A stretch of 64,000 nucleotides of DNA from Trifolium pratense (Eukaryota; Streptophyta; Magnoliopsida; Fabales; Fabaceae). This document shows, one piece after another, positions 48,900 through 61,022 of this stretch (positions within the stretch are counted from its first letter, which is position 1; each line of letters starts with the position of its first letter). The notes under the pieces were generated by a model, which searched no databases, was not told where the DNA came from, and was given only the letters and a program-made list of their open reading frames with translations. Location: contig NC_060062.1 of NCBI RefSeq assembly GCF_020283565.1, positions 27,216,251 to 27,280,250 on the forward strand, written 5' to 3'. Both the position numbers and the translations under genes were made by a program.

Positions 48900-51800
48900 T
48901 ATATCTCCCCCTGATAAATACAAATATATCTAAGAAGAAAAATGTCAAATAATCTTCAATATTAGTTGCTCCAAAGCTTTGACGATTGGTGATGACGTGT
49001 TGACAATCTTATATCTTCGTTATTATATTCTTCAAATTAGCAGTGTTTGTGATATGATCTTCATGTTGAATTGTAGCAAAAACCCTTTATAAGAAAAATC
49101 ACAACCCCTTGTATCTGGTGAATAGCGTACTTCAAAACAAATCACATTCTTGATCTATTTCATATAGTGCTAAACTTTCCGCATCATTTTATTTCATGAG
49201 ATTGTTATTATAGTTCTTCATCATTTACTCGAACTCTAAAATCACATTTGTTTACATCGGTGATCTTACAAAACGTAAATGATTTTATCTTTCATATAGA
49301 ATCATTTTAGAACCTTCTGTATATAAACTTCATGATTCACAAAATATTCTTCAAATACTTTATTTTGTAAGAAATGACAATATCTCAAGCTCTTCAGGAG
49401 TCTCTTGATCATATTTTTATCATCGACATAAATCTTAAATGTATCAAATTCATTGCCAAATATTTTCTTAAAATGAACAAATTGTCATTTTCATATTTCT
49501 CACTTGGAAATATTCAACAGGAATATTATACAACATGCATATAGATGTTGCTCGAGTATATAAGGAGACTTATTCATGTTTATTAAGTCATCTATCCAAT
49601 ATATATGTGTCTTACGAAAATTAAATCCTTCTGGGATTTTTCATATAATCATCATTATCCAGTGAGCCAGTCAAATACGTTGAAACACATATTTCACATA
49701 AATTGAGTATTTCATATGCTACTCAACTTAATTAATTACAAAGAAGTTTTGAAATTCACTTTAGGTGAATATGCTTATTGAAAATAAAAGATAGACATTT
49801 ATCAATATACTTGAATAACAATTCAAACTCTAAATATTTGATTTTCATTATTTTTTCTCTTGAAAATGTATTCATATCGAATTATTTCCATCTGCAGATG
49901 GAATGGACTATTGGTCCAAAAACGTTCCGCTTTGCAAAGCTAGTTACGTCTATCTATTTAGTCAATCATTTCATTGTCTATAATCCTTAATAGACTTTGA
50001 TTTATGATCCTCATTATTTCTTATCATATATAGCGCTATATTATATAAATAAACACCGTCAACGTTGATTTTCTTTCGGTTTCATCGGATTCCATTCATG
50101 ACATAATTTGTAGAGATCTCTTTATTTTCATAAATTTCAGGTACCTGATAAGTTCTTATGGAACTAGAAAATTAATTATGTCAAATAATCTTTTCATATC
50201 CTCACTTGGGTCATCTTTCTTTTTAGCTCCTTTTCTTATTTGAGGATTTTAATCTTTGGAACCGACTGACCTACCACGCTACAGAGTGGTTAAAATTCAT
50301 TTGCAATATAAGATTGTCCAACAGGGACATCCATTTTGATTGGAGCATTAGCAGCTGATAGTTGATTTCATAAACTTTGCAAATGATATATCTTTTGAAC
50401 ATCTGGTTCAATCTATTTTATATGAGGATCAAGATGAGATAATAATAACTATTTATTTCAAGTGATTCATTTGAACTTCTGGTTCATATTTTTCAGCTGC
50501 TTATTTCCTCCCCCTAATATTGGGAAAACTAATTCATCATCACTTGAATATTTTCCTTCTGGGCTATAAACAAGTCCCTAATTATTGGCTCAATATAATT
50601 TATAAGGGACGAAGAGTCATATCAAATATATTTTCCCAATATTCTTTAATAATTCATCGTATTGCATTATATTGGAGCAATTGGAACATACCAACACATC
50701 CAAAAATGCTTATATGAAAAATATTAGATTATAAAACTAAACTTAATTGCAAGTTAAGGGGAAGACTTTTGTATAATAACATATTGGCTTAAGCGAATCA
50801 ATATCTCAACATATATATTTAAATGTTCCCAAAATATAAAATAGAACTTAGAAGTATTGATCTCATAAGTATCGACCATGTAATTAACTTTAGACGTCTA
50901 AAGAATGGATCTTCAAGTCCATTATTATTTTTGTTTGTATGAACATATTCTACAAGATGTTCGGTATAAATTTCAATTAACATATGATACTTATCAAATA
51001 CTTTCTAAAATAATATATACATAATGAGCTCTCAAAAATAATCTCACAAACTTTTGGTTGTGAGCTCGTTTACTAAATTTATCAATTTTCTTCGGGAACT
51101 AGTAATACACAAAAAGTGTTAGATTGAATGAACTTCTGGTCATTCAATACATATTCATAGAAATTTTTCGCTTCATAATAGACCAGAAATGACCCAACTG
51201 ATCTTGCCAATGATAAAATTAATATGATTTATTTGTAAACTTCTGGTTTACTTGAACATGTGCTTAAATTGCACTAATATCATAAGTACACCACAAACTA
51301 GAGACAAAAGTTGATAATATATCTCGTAATATAGAGATAAAATATTTCCGTCGTTTCTTGTTTCAATATGATATTCATTTATGTGAATATCCTTCGGTAA
51401 CAAATTTCTTTAAGACTTAAAATATAAAATACATTAGCAAAGTGCAACTTCGTTTCTCGATATAACAATGCATCGACTCTTCTGGAGCCTTCAATAATTT
51501 TCGTACTACCAAATATAAAATTTAATTTTTCATGAATAGTAGAATCAATGAATATTTTCAAGCTAAACAAATATGTTTCTACAAAAAAAATCTTTTCGGT
51601 GGAACACAATAAAAAAAATAGTAATAATTTATTTGTATGAGAATTAAAAGAGTAAAAATAAAGTATAACAAAATAATGCTTATGTGGATTTCAGTAGAAT
51701 TAGAAATTAAAATATAGTAACAATTAAAAGATTTTAAAATTCAAATCAATCAATTGATTTAAATATGTAACCGAATAATTAAAGTCAGTTTATGTTTGCA

Positions 51801-52700
51801 AAGAATAATAATTTTTTTTTTTTTAAGAGCAAAGAATAATCATTATTATGAGAGGAAAAAAAAACGTATGAACCATGCATTCAATCATGAGTTTAATATA
51901 TCAATAATATCCATCCAATGTATGTACAACAATGGATATACAAAATATTCTTGAACTTTTTTTTCTTTTCAAAGTTGCAACTTCAAGAGCATATTCAAGA
52001 GACATAAATAATTTTTCTATTGATTTCCTTTAATTTTGGTCTATCTTATACCAAGTTCAAATATATCATATAGATTGTAATCATGTTGTAAAATTTTATA
52101 AGTTCTTCAGGAACTTAACAATATATCTCTATCAACAATGGCTATGGAAAATTACAATTTTTCAATCCTTCTAGAATACTTGATATTAAATTTTTGCTTA
52201 TTCAAGAACTATATCTTTAGGGAAATTAAAATATTAGTTCTTCAAAAATTATACCACCAATATTTATAAACATTGATTATGAAAAATTGTTCTTGAGCGA
52301 TACTACAAGAAATGCTTTAATATTGAATTTTAAGTTCTTCAAGAACTATACAAATAATTTTTCATTAACAATGGTTCGGGAAATTCATATTCTTTGAGTA
52401 ATCCATCGGAGATCATTATTATTAAAGCATTAGTTCTTCAAGAACTATATCACAAGTGATCTTCATAATGATTAAGAATAATTTATTCCTTGTGCATTCA
52501 ATTGGATTTTCCCTTTTTCTTCTTTAGTTCTTCGGGAACTAATTTGCCCACTTTAATTTTAAAATTAACACGGTCATGACTATTACCATGACCACAATTT
52601 TTTTTTTCATGGTAATCGTGTGTTACTACATTCACTTTTGGGAATGGAGTAACATCAGTGGATCGGATTTCATTCACTTCTGGGAATGATTTTTTCATTC
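48900..52700. repeat. Dispersed mini-hairpins, stem-TTCNR-stem
   Basis: Perfect hairpins with stems of 5-8 bp and a centre TTCTG, TTCAG, TTCAA or TTCGG: 49623-49639, 50472-50486, 51124-51147, 51235-51251, 52099-52115, 52333-52347, 52431-52447, 52525-52541. Near variants lie at 50395 (ATCTG loop), 52630 and 52672. The closing pair is almost always C-G. They lie in the 3' two thirds of the outer element. Confidence 0.8.
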
Positions 52701-53096
52701 ATTTATCATTGATATATACTATAATCAAATAATAAAATTAAGCAAATAATTAGATAAACATAGTAAACACAGTCAAATAAAAAATTCCAATTATCTTTAT
52801 TAATATTAATATAATGTAACATAAAAGTTTATAATGCAAATTAAATAGTAACATAATGAAATTAATAATAATTATAATGTAACCTATAATAATAATTATA
52901 ATGTAACATATATTAATTAGTAAGTTATTGAAAAAAAATTGGCATATGCATAGAATAGGTAACGTAAATTAGCATATGATTGTACATTTTTTTCTCCTTT
53001 TTTTTTTTTTAACTAAAAATTCTAACATAATATGTATAGATTATGAGCAACATACATGAAGTATTCTAAAAAAATGGGGCATGATATATGTATGTT

Positions 53097-53449
53097 TGTT
53101 GAGAAATTTAAATATTTAATTATTTATTAGGTACTAATAGGATGATAAGATTACTAATCTAGTTATAAGCTGCAAATATTAAATTAAATCTTAAGAAAAT
53201 TATGAGAGTAGAAGGGTTAGATGTATTCATATCATTCATGAAAGGTGCATTTTACAATGAACACAAAGTGGCTTTTTATACTAGTAAAGCCATGAATAAA
53301 AACAAATTAAATTTACTATTCTAAGTTGACAAAGATAGATAATAATCTATATTACTATTTTAAGTTGACATTATCCATGAATATTTCAACATTAATAGTG
53401 AAACATCTCTTTCACCTTAATTTGATGATTTATTTAATTACTTATAACA
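53097..53449 (-). repeat. Inner element 3' LTR
   Basis: 353 bp, TGTTGAGAAATTT...ACTTATAACA, identical by eye to 59703-60055. Confidence 0.96.
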
Positions 53450-53629
53450 CTCCCCCTTTGAAATATTCATCATAGTGCTCCATTTAATTTTGTTGAGAAG
53501 AATGTGATGGGAACATACGTTGCCTCGTTAAAAACCTTATTAGGAAAAACCCATTGGGATAAAAACCTCAATAAGGAAAAAAGAGTACAACATTATGCTC
53601 CCCCTTAACCAAGCCTAGGTAATTCTTCT

Positions 53630-56600
53630 TCAAATGTCTCGAAGGTGACGCATTCCAATACTTCGTACGTGTTTCTTGAAGACTGATGTGGAAAGTGCCT
53701 TTGTAAAGAGATCGGCCACATTTTCACTCGAACGAATGTATTGAATATCAACCTCTTTATTTCTTTCTAGCTCTTGTGTGAATGAGAAGAATTTTGGAGG
53801 GATGTGTTTGGTTCTATCACTTTTGACGTAACCTTCTTTCATCTGAGTAACACATGCAGCATTGTCTTCATACAAAATTGTTGGATTCTTATCAGTTGGT
53901 AAACCAGACGTTCCTTGGATATGTTGAGTTACTGATCTCAACCATCTACATTCTTTGCTAGCTTCATGGAGGGCAATTACTTCAGCATGATTTGAAGAAG
54001 TTGCTACAAGTGTTTGCTTTTGAGATCTCCATGATATTGCGGTGTCACCATATGTAAACACATATCCAGTCTGTGATTTAGCATTATGTGGATCTGACAA
54101 ATATCCTGCATCTGCATAACCAAGTAAAACTGGTTTTGTATTGTTAGAATAAAACAAACCAAAATCAGAAGTACCTCGGAGATATCGAAAAATATGTTTT
54201 ATTCCTTTCCAATGTCTCTTTGTAGGACATGAACTGAATCTTGCTAGTAAATTCACTGCAAAGGCTATATCAGGCCTTGTACAGTTGGCAAGGTACATGA
54301 GTGCCCCAATGGCACTGAGGTATGGTACTTCAGAGCCAAGATCTGTTTCATTTTCTTCCTTAGGTCTAAACGGATCCTTTTCAACATTTAATGTTCTGCC
54401 CATCATTGGGGTACTCAAAGGGTTGGCTTTGTCCATGTTGAATCTTTTCAATACCCTTTCTGTATAGTTTGATTGATGTACCAATATACCATTTTTAGTA
54501 TATTCAATTTGCAAACCAAGGCAGAATTTTGGTTTTCCCCAAATCTTTCATTTCAAATTCTTTCTTTAAGTAATCTCTTGCTTCTTTAATTTCTTTATTG
54601 GTACCAATGATATTTAAATCATCAACATAGACAGCGATTATTACAAAACCAGATATTGTTTTTCTTATAAAGACACAAGGGCAAATAGGATTATTTACAT
54701 AGCCTTCTTTAAATAAATATTCACTCAGTCTGTTATACCACATGCGTCCTGACTGCTTTAACCCGTATAATGACCTCTGCAACTTTATTGCATACGTCTC
54801 TCTGGGTTTTGAGTTTTCAGGCATCTTAAATCCTTCCGGGATTTTCATATATATGTTACTATCAAGTGATCCATACAAGTAAGCAGTAACAACATCCATG
54901 AGATACATGTCCAATTTGTTAAACACTGATAAACCAATTAAATAACGAAAAGTAATGGCATCCATAACAGGAGAATATGTTACCTCATAATCAATTCCTG
55001 GTCTTTGGGAAAAACCTTGTGCAACAAGACGAGCCTTGTATCTTACAATCTCATTTTTCTCATTTCGTTTTCTTACAAAGACCCACTTATACCCAACAGG
55101 TTTCACACCTTCAGGTATATCCACAATGGGTCCAAATACTTTTCGATTTTTAAGAGAGTTTAACTCAGTATTTATCGCATCTTTCCAATTTTTCCAATCA
55201 TGTCTATTTTGACATTCATTCACAGTTTTGGGTTCAGGATCATCATTTTCGTTTATGATTTCACATGCAATTGAGAACGAAAATATTTCATCAATGTTCA
55301 TACCTTTTCGGCTCCACAGATTTCCTGTATTAACATAATTTATTGAAATCTCGAGATCATTCTTGTTATCAGCTTCATTATTAATGATCTCATTGTCATC
55401 ATTTTGTGCTTCTTCGAGAGCACAATTTTCAATCATGGATTTGTTGTTATCTAGTGTCTTTTCAGGATCACTTTCAATCATATTCACCTTTTCTGTTTCT
55501 TTTCTTTTTCGGGGATTTTTGTCTTTGGATCCCATAGGTCGGCCACGCTTCAAGCGTGCCTTGGATGTACTTGCTACATCATTTGTTTTTGAAATATCAA
55601 TTCTAGCTGGGACATTTATAGCTGGTACATGTGACTTTGTCACTCTTTTCAAATCAGTGAATGAATCTGGCAGTTGGTTTGCTAAATCTTGTAAGTGTAC
55701 TATTTTCTTTACATTTTCTTCCCATGATTTATTATATGGGTCCAAATGTAATAAAGATGGTACATACCATGTTATTTCATTTTCTATGTGTTTATTTTCT
55801 CCCCCTAGTGTTGGAAATTTTGTTTCATCAAAATGACAATCAGCAAATCTTGCCTGAAAAACATCACCTGTTAAAGGTTCAAGATATCTAATAATAGACG
55901 GTGATTCATACCCTACATATATTCCCAATCTCCTTTGAGGTCCCATTTTTGTTCTTTGTGGTGGAGCTATTGGGACATATACTGCACAACCAAAAATTTT
56001 TAAATGGGAAATATTTGGTTCCTTACCAATTGCAAGCTGATAAGGGGTGTGTTTATGATCAGCACTCGGCCTTAGACGGATGAGTGCTGCAGCATGTAAA
56101 ATTGCATGACCCCAAACAGTAACTGGTAGCTTAGTTCTCATTATTAATGGTCTAGCTATATATTGAAGACGTTTTATTAATGACTCAGCTAAGCCATTTT
56201 GTGTATGCACATGAGGAACAGGGTGTTCAACAGTGATTCCTACTGACATGCAATAATTATTGAATGATTCTGATGTAAATTCACCAGCATTGTCAAGTCT
56301 AATTTTCTTTATAGTATAATCAGGAAATTGTGCTCTTAATTTAATTATTTGTGCAAGAAATTTTGCAAATGCCATATCACGACTTGACAATAAACAAACA
56401 TACGACCATCTACTAGATGCATCAATTAATACCATAAAATATCTGAATGGTCCAGACGGTGGATGGATAGGTCCACATATATCACCTTGAATCCTTTCAA
56501 GAAATGCAGGTGATTCTGTATGAATTTTGCCTGGTGAATGTTTTGTTATTAGTTTTCCAAGAGAACAGGCTTCACATGGTTTATCCTCTTTTGTAAACTT

Positions 56601-57122
56601 TAAACCTTTCAAAGGATGACCATGAGTACTTTCAATTATTTTTCGCATCATTGTTGAGCCAGGGTGACCTAAACGGTCATGCCATAAAATCATAGTTTTG
56701 GGGTCTTCTTTTACTACCAAATTACATTCAATTTTATGTATATATGTATAATGTAATCCCGAAGGCAATTTTGGTAGCTTTTCTAAGGTTTTCTTCTTTC
56801 CAGAAACATTAGTAGTAATATTAATATATTTCATATTGCCTTCAGTTACAGTTTCAGTGTCAAACCCTTGACGATATATGTCATTAAAACTCAACAAATT
56901 TCTCTTTGATTTAGGAGAATATAAAGCATCATTAATGACAAATTTTGTTCCATTTGGTAACATGAACATAGCATTACCTGTCCCTTCTATTAAATCAGCA
57001 GGTCCTGAGATAGTATTTATCACACCTTTAGTAGAATTTAAATCATTGAAATATTTCTTACTTTTGAGGATCGTGTGGGTAGTTCCACTGTCCGGGATGC
57101 AAATGTCTTTGACATGTTCCAT
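53630..57122 (-). pseudogene. copia pol (PR-IN-RT-RNaseH), one frameshift
   Basis: Starts plausibly at MEHVKDICIPDSG (57122). Protease has DSGTTH. The GAG-pre-integrase zinc region is HDRLGHPG...CEACSLGK. Integrase carries the D-D-E set in IQGDICGP, RLDNAGEF and NGLAESLIKR. RT runs from WKDAINTELNSL through YKWVFVRKRN, RYKARLVAQGFSQRPGIDY and SLYGLKQSGRMWYN to the YVDD active-site motif. RNase H (GYADAGYLSD, ATSSNHAEVIAL) ends at 53630. The frame breaks near 54520-54530: an A run before TTCTGCCTTGG carries one extra base, so RT runs into a stop at 54504 and RNase H continues in another frame. Everything else is open. A recent mutation or a read error would both explain it. Confidence 0.92.
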
Positions 57123-57384
57123 GTCTGACCTTCTTAAAATAAAATCAAGATTAAAGATAGGAAAACAATAAATCAATATAATACATTCAACATTATTATT
57201 CAATAACCAAATATTTTTTTGAACAATGCCCACCACATAAGTCATACATATTATTAAGTAATTCAAGCACACCACACAAGTCACACATATTATTAAGTAA
57301 TAAAAGCACACCACACAAGTCACACATATTATTAAGTAATACAAGCACACCACACATTATTCAAATACTTAATTAATTAGTTAC
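57123..57384 (-). repeat. 39-bp tandem repeat between gag and pol
   Basis: Three direct copies with a 39-bp period (starts near 57251, 57290, 57329; TTATTAAGTAAT...CACACCACACAAGTCACA). Because 39 is a multiple of 3 it stays open in the pol frame and gives a Cys/Tyr-rich repeat, but this is unlike any copia protein. gag and pol lie in different frames across it. Confidence 0.8.
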
Positions 57385-58434
57385 TTAATTCATATTCATT
57401 TCATTTTCTTCTTCAACAAAATCAGCAGCCTCAAGGTAGGTAGTATCATTATTGGGTTCAACTTCATTAAAATTTACTTCCTTTCCCTTTTCTTCAACAG
57501 ATGCCCTGTATTTTTTACACAGGTGTTCTGGTGTCCTACACGTCTTAGACCAATGTCCATTCTTTCCGCATCTAAAACAGATATCATCACGGTTCCTTGA
57601 GGGACCTTCTTGGATATATTTACCTTTACCTTGATGATTCTTATTATTTTGGTCATATTTAGGAGGCCTATAATTATTCACATATCCTCGTCCACGACCT
57701 CTACCACGAAAGTGGTTTCGACCGTGATTTCTGCCTCGACCATCAAAATGAGCTTTACCCCCTCGTCCTTTATGACGATTATGGCCACCACGCCCACGAT
57801 TAAATGTTGTTGCATTTATTTCGGGGTATGCTATTGTTCCTGTGGGACGTGTCTGGTGGTTTTTTATCAAGAGCTCATTGTTTTGTTCTGCCACCAAAAG
57901 AGCTGCGACCAAATCAGAGTACTCAGTAAATCCCCTCATTCTATATTGTTGTTGCAACAATACTTGGGATGCATGGAAAGTTGAAAATGTTTTTTCCAAT
58001 TTCTGTTCTTCAGTTATAGCCACACCGCAAAATTCTAATTGTGCAATAATTTGGTGCATGGCAGAGTTATATGCAACAACACTTTTATAATCTTGGAACC
58101 TTAATTTGTTCCACTGATCCATTAATGAAGGTAACAGGACTTTCCTCTGATGTCCAAATCTTGCCTTAAGTTTGTCCCATAGTATTTTGGGATCCTTGGC
58201 ATTTGAATATTCTGTTTGTAATCCATCATCAAGGTGGTGTTTAATTATCCGATTTACTTTCGATTTTTTCATTGCTAATTCCTGTGAGTCAGCTGTTTGC
58301 ACCTCTGCATTATCTCCTTCTAGAATTTTATCGAGCCCCTCACATGCAAGGTACTCAGTTAAGTTGTTGTTCCATGTTATGTAATTATCTCCGGTTATGT
58401 TTAGAATTTTGAAATGATGCTTAACGTTTGACAT
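57385..58434 (-). CDS. copia Gag polyprotein
   Basis: Intact, about 349 residues from MSNVKHHFKILNITGDNY. An in-frame upstream Met at 58467 is less likely because its 11 extra residues are unlike Gag. The N-terminal half is a UBN2/retrotrans_gag-like domain (YITWNNNLTEYL, LWDKLKARFG, YNSAMHQIIAQL). A Gly/Arg-rich RGRG stretch follows, then one CCHC zinc knuckle CFRCGKNGHWSKTC that binds RNA, and an acidic tail ending EEENEMNMN. Gag forms the particle that packages element RNA, and could package the outer element's RNA in trans. Confidence 0.93.
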   Translation of the reverse strand: MSNVKHHFKILNITGDNYITWNNNLTEYLACEGLDKILEGDNAEVQTADSQELAMKKSKVNRIIKHHLDDGLQTEYSNAKDPKILWDKLKARFGHQRKVLLPSLMDQWNKLRFQDYKSVVAYNSAMHQIIAQLEFCGVAITEEQKLEKTFSTFHASQVLLQQQYRMRGFTEYSDLVAALLVAEQNNELLIKNHQTRPTGTIAYPEINATTFNRGRGGHNRHKGRGGKAHFDGRGRNHGRNHFRGRGRGRGYVNNYRPPKYDQNNKNHQGKGKYIQEGPSRNRDDICFRCGKNGHWSKTCRTPEHLCKKYRASVEEKGKEVNFNEVEPNNDTTYLEAADFVEEENEMNMN

Positions 58435-59511
58435 GTTTATATCTAAAATACAAAAGAACAGAATCAATTTTTAATGTATAAACTATGACAAAAAAATAAA
58501 TTATTTTATTCAATAGCTATGATTACAAAAACCATGATTCTATCAGCTAATAAACCAGGCTAATACTAGTAATGGTAAAACAACAAATATTGTTACTATT
58601 ATAAAAGGTTCTCCTAATTCTTCATATTTGGTGATCTAGAAGATGAAAAACATAAAGACAAGTAGAGTGATAAGCATAAGAAAAAATTTAAACATTTTGG
58701 AAATATGAGTAAAAGTTTGAGAATGGTATGAAAACTTATGAGTGAAGGTGAAGTATTTATAGGTGAATTTTATGAAGTGTCCGTTACGTTACCGTTGGGT
58801 TTGTGGCCGTTGGGAGATAGTGGAAAAATGTAAGCTTTTACTGTTCATGGCCGTTATGTGGCCGTTAGGGGATATGAGAAAAGTGTTAAATTTTATTGTT
58901 TGTTACCGTTGGGAATGAGTAAAAATATTCTAAGTGTGTTAAAAATCATCTAGCTCTTAAGATGCACAAATGGAGAGAACAACATGTAAAGTTATATAAT
59001 AACTTTAAATAATATCAAATTTCAAAATCTTAATTATGAGTCTCTCGTGAAATAATATTATTGACTGAGATTTTAGTCTTCCATTAAGAATTAAAGTTAG
59101 CAATATTATAGATGTGGATTTTAGTCTTCCATTTAATATGAAGATTAGTATTATAGATGGGGTTTTTGGACACCTCCATTAAGTATAAAAGTTAGTCATA
59201 CATATGGGGTTTTAATCCTCCATTAAGTATGAAAGTTAGTAATATAGATGGGGTTTTGAATACCTCCATTAAGTATAAAGGTTAGTCATAGGTATGGGGT
59301 TTTAATCCTCCATTAAGTATGAAAGTTAGTAATATAGATGGGGTTTTGAACACCTCCATGGAAATTAGTATTATTAATCAAAAATTATCTTTTGTGATAT
59401 TATGGGGATTTTAGACCTCCACACAAAACTTAAATAATATTCACACTTATTATAAAGTTCTTGACAAGTTGTGAGTTTTCTATAATAAGTGGGTAAAGTA
59501 GTAGTAATAAA

Positions 59512-59548
<37 letters not shown>

Positions 59549-59702
59549 GCCACTCTAGTTATAAATCACTTGACAAATTGTCAGTTCTCTATAACGGGGC
59601 GAATAATAATTATAATTATCATAAGATTAAAGTAATAAGGATAGATGATATATACCTAGTGGTGGTAAATCACTTCCGATAGAAACGATCGTGCTGATAA
59701 CG
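58435..59702 (-). other. Inner element 5' leader with tandem repeats
   Basis: Untranslated leader. At about 59040-59370 a ~46-bp unit (ATGGGGTTTT...CCTCCATTAAGTAT...GTTAGT) repeats about five times, with two alternating variants giving a ~91-bp higher-order period. An (AAT)13 tract is at 59509-59547. The primer-binding-type site adjoins the LTR at about 59686-59702. Confidence 0.8.
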
Positions 59703-60055
59703 TGTTGAGAAATTTAAATATTTAATTATTTATTAGGTACTAATAGGATGATAAGATTACTAATCTAGTTATAAGCTGCAAATATTAAATTAAATCTTAA
59801 GAAAATTATGAGAGTAGAAGGGTTAGATGTATTCATATCATTCATGAAAGGTGCATTTTACAATGAACACAAAGTGGCTTTTTATACTAGTAAAGCCATG
59901 AATAAAAACAAATTAAATTTACTATTCTAAGTTGACAAAGATAGATAATAATCTATATTACTATTTTAAGTTGACATTATCCATGAATATTTCAACATTA
60001 ATAGTGAAACATCTCTTTCACCTTAATTTGATGATTTATTTAATTACTTATAACA
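59703..60055 (-). repeat. Inner element 5' LTR
   Basis: 353 bp, identical by eye to 53097-53449. Confidence 0.96.
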
Positions 60056-60060
60056 ATGTT

Positions 60061-61022
60061 TAGTTTGTTTTTATTATTATTACAGTAAATAAATAAATAA
60101 ATCCAATGAAAATTATAAATTGATAAAGTCATCCTTCAGGGATGCATGTATATTGAATTCTTCCGGAATTCATAAGGAAATAATTTATAAGAAGTTCTTC
60201 AAGAACTATATAATATCTTTATAATGTAAGAATAATCTTTTTTTTTTTTTGTACAATCTTTTAGGATGCATGTATATTGAATCATTCATAAGTTCTTCAA
60301 AACCTCTATAATAGATCTTATCAATTATTTTGTACATCCTTCAGGGATGTGTCACAATTGAATTCATCAAGATTTCATGGAGGACAAAATTTGAATTTTT
60401 TAAGTTCTTTGAGAACTATATAATAGATCTAATTGTATGATCCTTCATAGATGTATCCGTAATGCATTCTTCAAGAATTATGGAGAATAAAAATTGATTC
60501 TTAAATTGTTCAAGAATTGTATAACAAATCAAATCAATTATTTATCCAATCCTTCAGGGATTGATGTTTTTGAATTCTTCTAAAAGATTAACAAGATATT
60601 GATTTTACTTATATCTATGAATCTTCGGGATTCATATTTTAAAATTTCATCATATTATATCTATGAATCTTCAGGATTCATATTTTAAAAGATATTTTAA
60701 GTTACTTTTATAAGCGTATGCTTATGAATCTTCAGGATTCATATTTTAAAATTTCATCACACTATGAATCTTCAGGATTCATATTTTAAAATTTCATCAC
60801 ACTATGAATCTTCAGGATTCATATTTTAAAATTTCATCACACTATGAATCTTCAGGATTCATATTTTAAAAATTTCACTACGATACTTCTGGATCGTAGG
60901 CTGTGAATCAATATGAAAAAAAACGAAAAAAATAGAATAAAAAATACAAGAAATAAAATTATCACCTCTCATGGTTGCTATACCTTTCTAGAGAGGGGAG
61001 AGAGACTATCGTGCTGATAACG
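60061..61022 (-). other. Outer element leader with hairpins and 40-bp tandem
   Basis: The 5' leader of the outer element. It holds more stem-TTCNR-stem hairpins: 60130-60144, 60154-60172 (7-bp stem), 60193-60207, 60334-60350, 60547-60563, 60618-60634. It also has a 40-bp tandem unit (starts 60723, 60763, 60803, 60843) that itself contains TGAATC-TTCAG-GATTCA. Not coding. Confidence 0.82.

Larger units (their letters stand above)
53097..60055 (-). mobile_element. Inner Ty1/copia retrotransposon, near intact
   Basis: 6,959 bp inserted in the outer element with a 5-bp duplication ATGTT (53092-53096, 60056-60060). LTRs of 353 bp each look identical by eye. On the minus strand the order is 5' LTR (59703-60055), primer-binding-type CGTTATCAGCACGATCG, leader with tandem repeats, gag, protease, integrase, RT, RNase H, purine tract (AAAGGGGGAG), 3' LTR (53097-53449). 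Integrase before RT defines Ty1/copia. Identical LTRs mean a recent insertion. Confidence 0.96.

Noticed and set aside
57123..57353. The first 77 residues of the long pol frame (Cys/Tyr-rich)
   Set aside because: Translation of the 39-bp tandem repeat; protease homology starts only at the Met at 57122.
59156..59370. Regular repeats in the inner element leader as a CRISPR array
   Set aside because: Units are contiguous with no unique spacers, and this is a plant retrotransposon leader.
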